Source of the DNA: Natrinema versiforme
GTDB lineage: Archaea > Halobacteriota > Halobacteria > Halobacteriales > Natrialbaceae
Length of the DNA: 64,000 bases
NCBI RefSeq assembly: GCF_005576615.1
Contig: NZ_CP040330.1
Location: 248,001 to 312,000, forward strand
Reading direction: 5' to 3'
Shown here: one piece after another, positions 55,227 through 63,291 of the stretch
Layout: each line of letters begins with the position of its first letter
Numbering within the stretch: the stretch's first letter is position 1
Notes under the pieces: generated by a model
The model's input: only the letters and a program-made list of their open reading frames with translations
Told to the model about the DNA's origin: nothing
Database searches by the model: none
Made by a program: the position numbers and the translations under genes

Positions 55227-55996
55227 TATCCCTCGAACCTCCACTCCCGCAGCGCCTGTCGAACCATATCGTCCTCGACGGCCCGGAAGAGTTCGTCACT
55301 GCCCTCGTGGTCTCCGAACTCCCAGTCCCGGACGACCACGGCGGGCGTCCCGCCGGCCCCCTCGCCGGTGACGAGGTTCGCGGCGGCGGCGAGTTCGTCG
55401 ATCACGGATTGGACGGTGACACCGAGTTCGTGGCCGTCCCGGTCCTCCTCGCCGCGCCAGTCCCGGCTCGCGGGCATCCCCACCCAGCCGATCGCGACGC
55501 CGGTCTGGCCGTGCCGGAACGGTCGCCCGCAGGTGTCGGTGACGACTACCGCCACGTCTTCAATGCCCCGTTCCTCGAGCCCCGATCGAATTCGCTCGGC
55601 GCTTTCGTCCGGCCGCTTCGGCAGGAGCAACAGGTCGTGATCCGGCACGTTCGACCGGTCGATCCCCGCGTTCGGGCAGATGTGTCCGAATCGGGTCTCG
55701 GTCAGCAGGAACGGACAGTCGATCAGCAGCTCCGTGCTTTCCTCGATGATCGCCTGAGCGAACCGCGGGTCCTTCTCCTCGTCGGTGACCTCGGCGATCC
55801 GGTCGGCGATCTCCCGTGCGCGGCCACTGATCGGATAGTCCTCGAGGTCCGCCGTGCGGCCCTCGGCCTTCGAGACGACGGTGCTGGCGACGGTGAGCAC
55901 GTCGCCGGGTTCCAGATCGGCCCGATCCGCGACGAGGGCGGCGATGTCGTCGCCGGGGCGGATCTCGGGCAGGTCCGCCACGCCGTTGAGTTCCAT
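55226..55996 (-). CDS. cofE: Coenzyme F420-0:L-glutamate ligase
   Basis: CofE adds glutamates to F420-0 with GTP. The 256-residue protein has the family landmarks LEPGDVLTVASTVVSKAEGR, RFGHICPNAGIDRSNV, LLPKRPDESAERIR, VVVTDTCGRPFRHGQTGVAIG and the C-terminal LVTGEGAGGTPAVVVRDW. It forms a two-gene unit with the F420-dependent oxidoreductase that follows. No upstream operon partner; a 207-base gap separates it from the racemase gene. Confidence 0.96.
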   Translation of the reverse strand: MELNGVADLPEIRPGDDIAALVADRADLEPGDVLTVASTVVSKAEGRTADLEDYPISGRAREIADRIAEVTDEEKDPRFAQAIIEESTELLIDCPFLLTETRFGHICPNAGIDRSNVPDHDLLLLPKRPDESAERIRSGLEERGIEDVAVVVTDTCGRPFRHGQTGVAIGWVGMPASRDWRGEEDRDGHELGVTVQSVIDELAAAANLVTGEGAGGTPAVVVRDWEFGDHEGSDELFRAVEDDMVRQALREWRFEG

Positions 55997-56203
55997 ACCG
56001 GAGGGTGGGGAAGCGGCGTCAAAAACACCAACCTTTTGCGCTGCGGGTGCGCCTACGGCGCACCCTCGGCAAAATGTTGATCAAAAGCACTCCTCCTTCC
56101 TCTCCGCTCGTGTTACTCGCTCCGAGTCAGTCGTCGGCCCGCTCGCTCCCTTCGGTCACTCGCGGTGCAACGGCTTTGATTTCCGCTGACCGCCACGAGG
56201 TTC

Positions 56204-56929
56204 TCATTCGAACAGCGTTCCCGGGCCGTCGACCGCGAATCCGGCCGCCCCGCAGACGTCCCACAGCGTCGCGCCGTTGCTCGTGATGACCGGCACCTCC
56301 AGCTCCGCCTCGAGCCCCTCGACCGCGGCGAGCGAGCGGTAGTTCGTACAGGAGACGAAGACGGCGTCGAGATCGTCGACCGCGCCGACGCGCTCGAGGA
56401 CCTGCTGAGTCGCGTCCTCGGGGGTTAGCTCCCCGATCGCCGTGTTGGCCGCGAGGCCGCGGCCGTCGATCGAGGCGACCTCGAATCCCGCGGCCTCGAG
56501 GAAGTCCCGCTCCCGCTCGTCGAGGGCGTCGGTGTACGGCGTCGCGACGGCGATCCGGTCGGCCTCGAGGGTCTCGAGTGCCCGCACGACCGAGCGGGCC
56601 GTCGCGACCGCGGGGACGCCGGCCGCCTCGGCCAGCCGGTCCTCGAGTTCGGCGTCGAACCCCGGGCCGTGGATCAGGCTGCCGGTCGTACAGGCGTAGG
56701 CAACCGCGTCGACGTCGGCGTGGCCGAGCAGCGTCGCCGCCCGCGCCGCGTCGTCGCTCATCGCGTCGAGTTCGTCGACGGTGACCGACTCGAGGGCCAT
56801 CCGCGCGCCGTGGACGGTGATTGTCTCGGGGCAGAACGCCCGAAACCCCGGTTCGGCCGTCGCGTTCGACGAGGGGACGATCAGCCCCAGTCGGCCGCCG
56901 CGGTCGGCGTCGGCATCCGCGTCAGTCAT
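56204..56929 (-). CDS. Asp/Glu racemase-family protein (maleate isomerase/arylmalonate decarboxylase-like)
   Basis: The protein has 241 residues from ATG 56929, overlapping the hyuB stop by eight bases. The first catalytic cysteine is in YACTTGSLIHGPG and the second in FVSCTNYRS, as in two-cysteine racemases; the N-terminal LGLIVPSSNATAEPGF is typical of maleate cis-trans isomerase and arylmalonate decarboxylase relatives. In this operon it may racemise the hydantoin- or oxoproline-like substrate. The exact reaction is unknown. Confidence 0.87.
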   Translation of the reverse strand: MTDADADADRGGRLGLIVPSSNATAEPGFRAFCPETITVHGARMALESVTVDELDAMSDDAARAATLLGHADVDAVAYACTTGSLIHGPGFDAELEDRLAEAAGVPAVATARSVVRALETLEADRIAVATPYTDALDERERDFLEAAGFEVASIDGRGLAANTAIGELTPEDATQQVLERVGAVDDLDAVFVSCTNYRSLAAVEGLEAELEVPVITSNGATLWDVCGAAGFAVDGPGTLFE

Positions 56930-58553
56930 CGGCCCCACCATCGCCGCGCTCGTCCGGATCGCCGTGGCCGCCGCCGCCGGGCGTTTTGACTGTCACTGTC
57001 GTCCCGGCCGGAACGTCGACCGTCGTCTTCGCGGGCACGGGCTCGCCGTCGATCAGGTTCTCCCCGGTCGCGCCGTCCCCGCCGCCGGCGACGCCCGTCG
57101 GCGCGTGTCGCCGGCGCTCGGTCAGCAGCGACACCGTCGCGTCGGTCTCGACGGTCACCGAGCGCTCGAGACCCAGTCCGCCGCGGAATCGGCCGGGACC
57201 GCCGCTGCCGTCCCGGAGCGCGTAGCGCTCGACCCGCAGCGGGTACTCGGTCTCGAGGGATTCGATCGGCGTGTTGAGCGTGTTGGTCATCCCGACCTGG
57301 ACGCCGTCCATTCCGTCGCGGTCCGCGCGTGCGCCGAAGCCGCCGCCGATCGTCTCGTAGTAGGTAAAGGAACTGTCCCGCCCGCCGATGGTGAGGTTGT
57401 TCATCGTCCCCTGCCCTTGGGCGGGCACCCGGTCGGGCGCGGCCCGTGCGAGCGCGGTGAAGACCACGTCGGTGACCCGCTGGCTGGTCTCGACGTTGCC
57501 GCCGACGACGGCGGCCGGCGGGTTCGGATTCAACAGCGATCCCTCGGGTGCGCTGACGCTCACCGGGTCGTAGCAGCCGTGGTTCGGCGGGATCTCGGGG
57601 TCGGTGATACAGCGTACGACGAAGTAGACGGCACTCGTCGCGACCGCGATCGGTGCGTTGAGGTTCCCCGCGACCTGCGGTGCAGTTCCCGCGAAGTCCA
57701 CGTCGATCGTCTCGCCGGCGACGGTCACCGTCACCGAAATCTCGATGTCCTCGTCGGTCACGCCGTCGCCCTCGAGGACGTCGGTCGCCTCGTAGGTGCC
57801 GTCGGGAAGCGCCGCGATCTCCTCGGTGATCCGCTCGCGGGAGTAGTCGATCACGGCGTCGAAGCCGGAGAGAACGGTCTCGCGGCCGTGGTCCGCGAAC
57901 AGCGTCGCGAGCCGTTCCTCGGCGCGTTCGTTCGCCGCCTGCTGGGCCCGCAGATCGGCCCGGCGCTCGCGGGCGTTGCGGACGTTCGCCAGCACGAGCG
58001 AGCGGACCTCGTCCCGCGGCTCGCCGCCCTCGACGAGCCGCGTCGGGGGGAGCCGAAGCCCTTCCTGATAGATCTCCTGTGCGCCGGCCGGCATGCTGCC
58101 GGGGGTCATCCCACCCACGTCGGCGTGGTGGGCTCGAGAGACGGCGTAGCCGACTATTTCTCGGTTCTCGTCTCCCTCGCGACCGTCTCCGTCGTCGTGG
58201 CCGGGCGCGATCGGTGAGACCATCGTCACGTCCGGCAGGTGCGTTCCGCCGGTAAAGGGGTCGTTGAGCACGAACACGTCGCCCGGCTTCGGGTCGCGCT
58301 CGCGCACGGCGTCGACCGCGGCGGGCATCGCGCCGAGGTGGACCGGGATGTGTTCCGCCTGGGCGATCATCCGCCCCTCGGCGTCGAACAGCGCCGTCGA
58401 GCAGTCCCGGCGTTCCTTGATGTTCGGCGAGTACGCTCCCCGAATGAGGGTCTGTCCCATCTCCTCGGCGACGCTCTCGAGTTGGTTGCGCAGCACCTCG
58501 AGGGTCACCGGATCGATACCGTCGTCCGTCTCCGTCGTCGAGTCTGTCGTCAT
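56922..58553 (-). CDS. hyuB: Hydantoinase B/oxoprolinase B-type subunit
   Basis: The protein has 543 residues from ATG 58553 (ATGA with hyuA). Landmarks are PVTLEVLRNQLESVAEEMGQ, GAYSPNIKERRDCSTALFDA, VLNDPFTGGTHLPDV, SRAHHADVGGMTPGSMP and the C-terminal DGSGGPGRFRGGLGLERS with GGGGHGDP. With subunit A it hydrolyses a five-membered lactam or hydantoin ring in an ATP-dependent reaction. It is the third gene of the NRAMP - A - B - racemase operon. Confidence 0.94.
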   Translation of the reverse strand: MTTDSTTETDDGIDPVTLEVLRNQLESVAEEMGQTLIRGAYSPNIKERRDCSTALFDAEGRMIAQAEHIPVHLGAMPAAVDAVRERDPKPGDVFVLNDPFTGGTHLPDVTMVSPIAPGHDDGDGREGDENREIVGYAVSRAHHADVGGMTPGSMPAGAQEIYQEGLRLPPTRLVEGGEPRDEVRSLVLANVRNARERRADLRAQQAANERAEERLATLFADHGRETVLSGFDAVIDYSRERITEEIAALPDGTYEATDVLEGDGVTDEDIEISVTVTVAGETIDVDFAGTAPQVAGNLNAPIAVATSAVYFVVRCITDPEIPPNHGCYDPVSVSAPEGSLLNPNPPAAVVGGNVETSQRVTDVVFTALARAAPDRVPAQGQGTMNNLTIGGRDSSFTYYETIGGGFGARADRDGMDGVQVGMTNTLNTPIESLETEYPLRVERYALRDGSGGPGRFRGGLGLERSVTVETDATVSLLTERRRHAPTGVAGGGDGATGENLIDGEPVPAKTTVDVPAGTTVTVKTPGGGGHGDPDERGDGGADD

Positions 58554-60631
58554 TGTCCTTCGTCCTCCGTTCGCGTCATGACGAGCGTTCCGTCGGCGAG
58601 GATATCGCCGGTCCACGCGGGCGGCACGACGGTCGTGCTCTCCGCTTGCTCGAGGATCGCCGGTCCGTCGACGGCCGCGCCGGGCGCGAGTCGATCCCGG
58701 TCGTAGACGGTCGCCTCTCGCGGGTCGTCACCGGTTCCGGGAAAGTGAGCCTCCCGGGTGCCGACGACGGCGTCGCCCGCGCCCTCGTGGCGGATGGTCG
58801 GCTCCGAGCCGGGGATCGTCGCCGTCGCGCGGAGGTTGACGATCTCGATCGATTCGTCCATCGCGTAGCCGTAGGCCCGCTCGTGGGCCTCGCGGAACCG
58901 CTCGGCGACCGTCGCCGCGTCGAACTCGTCGTCGACGGGCACGGTCAGCTCGAAGCTCTGGCCCGCGTACCGGCAGTCGGCGGCCCGCTCGACCCGCGCC
59001 GCGTCGGGGTCGGACGCGTCCGCGAGCACGTCGGCCACGAGGCCGTCGTAGACCGACTCGAGGTCCCCCGTGTCGGCTGTCTCGAGGGAGACGCCGACGG
59101 TTCGAACGGCATCGTAGCTCTCGTCGGCCGCGAGCAGGCCGAACGCGGAGAGGACCCCGCCCGGGCGCGGGACGACGACGCGGTCGACCGACAGCGAGTC
59201 GGCGAGCGCCGCGGCGTGCATCGGTCCCGCGCCGCCGAACGCGACGAGCGCGAACTCGCGGGGGTCGTGGCCCCGCTCGACGGTCACCGAACGGATCGTC
59301 CGCGTCATCGTCGCGTTCGCGACGCGGTAGACGCCGCGGGCCGCCTCGAGCGCCCCGTCTAAGCCGGCCTCGTCGGCCAGTCGCTCGAGGGCGTCGCGAG
59401 CCGCGTCGACATCGAGGGTCATCTCGCCGCCGAGCGCGGTCTCGGGGCCGATGTAGCCCAGCACGACGTTGGCGTCGGTGACGGTCGGTCGCGTCCCGCC
59501 GCGGCCGTAGCAGGCGGGTCCGGGCTGAGCACCCGAGGACTCCGGCCCGACCCGGAGCGCGCCGCCGGCGTCGACCCACGCGATCGAGCCGCCGCCCGCG
59601 CCGACGGTGTTCACGTCCACCATCGGCGTTCGGATCGGGAGGCCGTCGATTTCGGCATCGGTCGTCCGCTCGGCCCGTCCGTCCCGGACGAGGCTCACGT
59701 CGCTCGAGGTGCCGCCCATGTCGAAGGTGACGAGCCCCTCGACGTCGTCGTCGTCGACGGTCGCCGCAGCGCCGACGACGCCCGCGGCCGGGCCGGAGAG
59801 CGTCGTCGTCACGGCGTGTTCTCGGACCGTCTCGGGGTCCGCGATGCCGCCGTTCGCCTGCATGATCCGCGGGGCCGGAACCCCGGCGTCGTCGGCCTCC
59901 TCGACCAGTCGGCCGACGTAGTGGTCGATCGCCGGCCGGACGTAGGCGTCGACCGCCGTGGTCGACGTGCGCTCGAACTCGCGGAACTCCGCGAGCACCT
60001 CGTGGGAGGCCGAGACCGGGACCGCGAGTTCCTCGCGCAGCGTCTCGGCGACGACCCGCTCGTTTGCGGGGTCGGCGTAGGAATGCAGCAGGGAGACCGC
60101 GACCGCCTCGACATCGCGCTCGCGCAGCGTCGCCGCGAGGTCGCGGATCTCCTCAGGGTCGACCGGTCGCTCGACGCCCTCGCCGGTCGTCCGCTCGTCG
60201 ACCTCGAACCGTCGCTCTCGAGGCACCAACGGTTCGGGTTTCTCGGCCTCGAGGTCGTACAGATCCGGCCGGTCCTGTCGCCCGATCTCGAGGACGTCGC
60301 GGAAGCCCTCGGTCGTGACGAGCGCGGTTTCGGCACCGCCGCGCTCGAGCAGGGCGTTGACCGAGACGGTCATCGCGTGGGCGAAGCCGTCGATTGCCGC
60401 GGGGTCGATGCCGGCGCTCTCGCAGGCCTTTTCGATCCCCTCGAGGACGCCGACGTGCTGGTCGTCGGTCGTGGGGACCTTCGCGGTGACGAGCCGGTCG
60501 TCGACGGTGAGCGCCACGTCGGTGAAGGTGCCGCCGACGTCGACGCCGACCCGCGTTCCGTCGTCGCCCGTCGCGTCGTGACTGTCCATCGATGCGTCCG
60601 AATTCGTGTCGCGTGCGTTTAAATCGGTCAT
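58550..60631 (-). CDS. hyuA: Hydantoinase A/oxoprolinase A-type subunit
   Basis: The protein has 693 residues from ATG 60631; 60589 is a second possible start. The open frame extends far upstream, but only as arginine-rich sequence antisense in frame to the transporter. The ATPase-like start VGVDVGGTFTDVAL is diagnostic, followed by GRQDRPDLYDLEAEKPEPLV, FDMGGTSSDVSLV and GAGGGSIAWVDAGG. It is joined by ATGA to hyuB. Members act on N-methylhydantoin, 5-oxoproline or acetone-type substrates; which one here is not known. Confidence 0.94.
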   Translation of the reverse strand: MTDLNARDTNSDASMDSHDATGDDGTRVGVDVGGTFTDVALTVDDRLVTAKVPTTDDQHVGVLEGIEKACESAGIDPAAIDGFAHAMTVSVNALLERGGAETALVTTEGFRDVLEIGRQDRPDLYDLEAEKPEPLVPRERRFEVDERTTGEGVERPVDPEEIRDLAATLRERDVEAVAVSLLHSYADPANERVVAETLREELAVPVSASHEVLAEFREFERTSTTAVDAYVRPAIDHYVGRLVEEADDAGVPAPRIMQANGGIADPETVREHAVTTTLSGPAAGVVGAAATVDDDDVEGLVTFDMGGTSSDVSLVRDGRAERTTDAEIDGLPIRTPMVDVNTVGAGGGSIAWVDAGGALRVGPESSGAQPGPACYGRGGTRPTVTDANVVLGYIGPETALGGEMTLDVDAARDALERLADEAGLDGALEAARGVYRVANATMTRTIRSVTVERGHDPREFALVAFGGAGPMHAAALADSLSVDRVVVPRPGGVLSAFGLLAADESYDAVRTVGVSLETADTGDLESVYDGLVADVLADASDPDAARVERAADCRYAGQSFELTVPVDDEFDAATVAERFREAHERAYGYAMDESIEIVNLRATATIPGSEPTIRHEGAGDAVVGTREAHFPGTGDDPREATVYDRDRLAPGAAVDGPAILEQAESTTVVPPAWTGDILADGTLVMTRTEDEGQ

Positions 60632-60639
60632 GCAGATCG

Positions 60640-61845
60640 TCAGAGGAACAGAACGTCGTAGAGCGTTCGGAGGCCGATACCGACCACGACGAGCGTGACG
60701 AGCCCGCCGAGGACGTTCTGGAGGGTGCTGTTCGTGTACTCGCCCAGCAGGTCCCGGTTGTTCATCGCGTAGATGAGGAAGACGGCCAGAATCGGCAACA
60801 GGAGGCCGTTGGCGACCTGTGCGAAGACGATCACCTGCACGGGGTTGTAGTCCAGCGCCGAGAAGACGATGCCGACGCCGAGGATCGTCATCCAGATCGC
60901 CCGGAACCGGGTCGAGGTCAGGTCCCGCTCCCAGCCCAGCGCGCCGGCAGTGGCGTAGGCCCCGGCCAGCGGCGCGCTCATCGCGCTCGTAAAGCCGGCC
61001 GCGAAGAGGCCGATCGCGAAGAAGGTCAGGGCGTAGCCGCCGAAGACGGGCTCGAGCTGGTCGGCCATCTCGCCGACGCCGGTGATCTGTGTTCCCGCGG
61101 GGAAGACGGCGGCGGCCGTGACGACGATCGCCGTCGTGATCAGGCCGCCGACGATGACCATCCCGATCGTGTCGGTGCGACACGCCGCGAGGTCGTCGGG
61201 ACCGTCCCACCGCTCTTGGACGGTGCTCGCGTGCAGGAACAGGTTGTAGCCGACGACGGTGGTTCCGACGAGGCCGGCGATGAGATACGCCGATCCGTCG
61301 GGGACGGTCGGAACGAGCCCGTTCGCCAGCGAGCCGAGGTCCGGTCGGACCATGATCGCGTTGAGCAGGAACGCCGCACCCATGATACTGACGAGACCGA
61401 TGAACACGCGCTCGATCAGCTTGTAGCTCCCCGTCCACAGCAGGCCGGCGGCGACCAGGCCGATGATCGGTCCCCAGACGTTCTCGCTGACGCCGGTGAT
61501 CGTCGACAGGCCGGCTGCGCCGCCGACGATGTTGCCCGTCTGGAACGCCGCCGTCCCGATCCCGATCGCGCTCACGACGAGCGCGACGGTGATCGCCTGC
61601 GGAATCGGATTGTTGAACTCGTTTCGAAACGCTTCCCCCAACCCTTCCTGCGTAATCAGCCCCAACCGCGCGCTCATTTCCTGTAGGACGATCGTCGCCA
61701 GAATCGAGAACGCGATCGTCCACACGAGCAGATAGGCGTGTTCTGCCCCGATCACGCTCGCGGTCGTTACCGTTCCCGGACCGATGAACGCCGCCGCGAC
61801 GAGCGCCCCCGGTCCGATCGCTTTGAGTCGGTCAATAACACCCAT
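60640..61845 (-). CDS. NRAMP-related transporter lacking the canonical metal-binding motifs
   Basis: The protein has 401 residues with about 11 membrane helices. The start GPGALVAAAFIGPGTVTTAS is the NRAMP TM1 pattern, but the metal-binding DPGN is replaced by GPGT. In TM6, MPHN is replaced by VGYN (TVVGYNLFLHAS). Both classical metal ligands are therefore absent, and it is unlikely to be a manganese or iron importer. In bacteria an NRAMP-like protein sits beside oxoprolinase genes (for example ycsG in Bacillus subtilis), so it may bring in the substrate of HyuAB. It is the first gene of the operon, nine bases upstream of hyuA; phased repeats lie upstream. Confidence 0.9.
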   Translation of the reverse strand: MGVIDRLKAIGPGALVAAAFIGPGTVTTASVIGAEHAYLLVWTIAFSILATIVLQEMSARLGLITQEGLGEAFRNEFNNPIPQAITVALVVSAIGIGTAAFQTGNIVGGAAGLSTITGVSENVWGPIIGLVAAGLLWTGSYKLIERVFIGLVSIMGAAFLLNAIMVRPDLGSLANGLVPTVPDGSAYLIAGLVGTTVVGYNLFLHASTVQERWDGPDDLAACRTDTIGMVIVGGLITTAIVVTAAAVFPAGTQITGVGEMADQLEPVFGGYALTFFAIGLFAAGFTSAMSAPLAGAYATAGALGWERDLTSTRFRAIWMTILGVGIVFSALDYNPVQVIVFAQVANGLLLPILAVFLIYAMNNRDLLGEYTNSTLQNVLGGLVTLVVVGIGLRTLYDVLFL

Positions 61846-61940
61846 GATGCGTATTCACACGCACCACTCTTCGAAATCCCCAAAAAGATTGTTAAGACCC
61901 GACCATACGAACACTTCGTCGGCTCGAGACAGTGTGGCTG

Positions 61941-61970
61941 ACGTATGAATCCGTATGAACTCGTGTGAAT
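61941..61970. repeat. Three 10-bp-phased direct repeats upstream of the NRAMP-hyu operon
   Basis: ACGTATGAAT, CCGTATGAAC and TCGTGTGAAT lie back to back, so the same face of the helix is presented three times. An inverted copy (GCGTGTGAATAC) lies at 61851-61862, next to the transporter start, and a looser copy (CATACGAACAC) lies at about 61903-61913. This pattern suits cooperative binding of a regulator, perhaps the ribbon-helix-helix protein at 62047-62592. Confidence 0.5.
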
Positions 61971-62046
61971 TCCGACTGCCGACACCGGTCGACGATCGCG
62001 CTCGATGCTCGCCCGTCGACCGCAACGGTCCGTCAGCAGCGACTCG

Positions 62047-62592
62047 TCAGTCGGCCGCCCGCTCGGTCACGATCACCTTCGAGACGCCGCCCTCGAGTTC
62101 GATCTCAGTCGGCAGATCGACGGTACTGCGCTCGATGAACCGGGTCATGAACCAGCGGACGGCCTCCGAAGGAAAGACGAGGTGATAGACGTCCTCGCCC
62201 TCCTCGCGGACATCGAGGAAGCCACAGAACGAGAGCCACTCGAGCAGGTCGCCGACCGCGTCGAACCGGGTGCCGTACTCGCGGGCGTGGTAGTCCGAGA
62301 CCCGGTCAGCCGCCTCGACGAACGCCGGATCTGGGTCGCCGCCGTCGTAGCAGTACTCGAGGAAGGCGTGCAGGAAGTCGATATCGAGCAGGACGTGCTC
62401 CCCGGAGGAGAGCATCCGATAGTACCGCTCGAGGTTGTCGCTCGGCCCGCCGTCGGCGGCTTCGAAGTTCGCCGCGTAGAACGTGAGCGCCCGGCGGACG
62501 ACCTCGCTCTGGCCGTTGCCCGTCTCGGCGACCAGCGTCTCGAGGGCCGCGGCCGAGTCGTCGTCGAGCGATACAGTCACACGCTGTGTCAT
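62047..62592 (-). CDS. Ribbon-helix-helix (CopG-type) regulator with C-terminal domain
   Basis: The protein has 181 residues from ATG 62592 (MTQRVTVSLDDDSAAALETL). The N-terminal 45 residues are a CopG-type ribbon-helix-helix (RVTVSLDDDSA, then QSEVVRRALTFYA). The C-terminal 130 residues are alpha/beta and acidic, containing HVLLDIDFLHAFLEYCYDGG, and probably sense a ligand or form dimers. Its 3' end is about 200 bases from the NRAMP-hyu operon start. It is a likely local regulator; the target is inferred only. Confidence 0.85.
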   Translation of the reverse strand: MTQRVTVSLDDDSAAALETLVAETGNGQSEVVRRALTFYAANFEAADGGPSDNLERYYRMLSSGEHVLLDIDFLHAFLEYCYDGGDPDPAFVEAADRVSDYHAREYGTRFDAVGDLLEWLSFCGFLDVREEGEDVYHLVFPSEAVRWFMTRFIERSTVDLPTEIELEGGVSKVIVTERAAD

Positions 62593-62729
62593 GGTCACAC
62601 GGGGGTTCCCGAGACGGGTATAGTTCACGCACTCGCGGCGACGGTCGCCGGTTGCGGGTCGCCGGTCGACGGTCGCCGATTAGCGGTCGGAAAGCGCCGA
62701 GTACCGACGGTCACCGGCTCTCCGGGCAC

Positions 62730-63236
62730 TCACTCGGTTCGTAGTTCGACCGTTAGCTCTCCGTCCTCGACGGTTGCGACGTACATCGTCGCCCGGTCGG
62801 CGGGGGCCGCGCCGGTCGCGCTGCCGGGGTTGAGCAGTCGAATCCCGTCGACGGTCGTCTCGACGACCTCGTGGGTGTGGCCCGCGACGGCGACCGGATC
62901 GGACGCCGACGTTTCGGCTCGAGCGGCCTCTATAACCCGCTGTCGCCAGCCGGTCGGCGAACCGGCTCCGTGGGTGACGGCGAAGGTTACGTCGCCGATC
63001 TCGAGGGTCGCGGCGCGGGGCGCGTCGATCGTCGGCGGATCCGTGTTCCCGCGGACGGCGGTCAGGTCTCGGTTCGCGAGGGCGGCGATCCGATCGTAGG
63101 TCTGTCGGGAGTCGAAATCACCCGCGTGGATCGTGTGGTCGGCCCGCGCGAGTTCGTCGACGACCCACTCGGGGAGCGCGCTCTCGCGGGAGGGGACGTG
63201 CGTGTCGGCGATGATCGCGATTCGTTTCACGGGCAT
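62730..63236 (-). CDS. YfcE/MJ0936-type metallophosphoesterase
   Basis: The protein has 168 residues from ATG 63236 (MPVKRIAIIADTHVPSRE). It has the complete calcineurin-like metal motifs: DTH (residues 10-12), GDFD, GNTD, and GHTH. It hydrolyses small phosphodiesters with a two-metal centre. The longer upstream frame is not protein-like. It is transcribed divergently from the NUDIX gene with only 55 bases between the starts. Confidence 0.93.
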   Translation of the reverse strand: MPVKRIAIIADTHVPSRESALPEWVVDELARADHTIHAGDFDSRQTYDRIAALANRDLTAVRGNTDPPTIDAPRAATLEIGDVTFAVTHGAGSPTGWRQRVIEAARAETSASDPVAVAGHTHEVVETTVDGIRLLNPGSATGAAPADRATMYVATVEDGELTVELRTE

Positions 63237-63291
63237 GGGTACGGCGGCCGGTCCCGAAAACGATTCCCTGCAAGCGGCCGTGGCTCCGCGT

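Noticed and set aside
58550..61723. 1057-codon frame extending hyuA upstream through the transporter gene
   Set aside because: The extra N-terminal part is Arg/Gly-rich and overlaps the well-supported NRAMP gene; the true start is near 60631.
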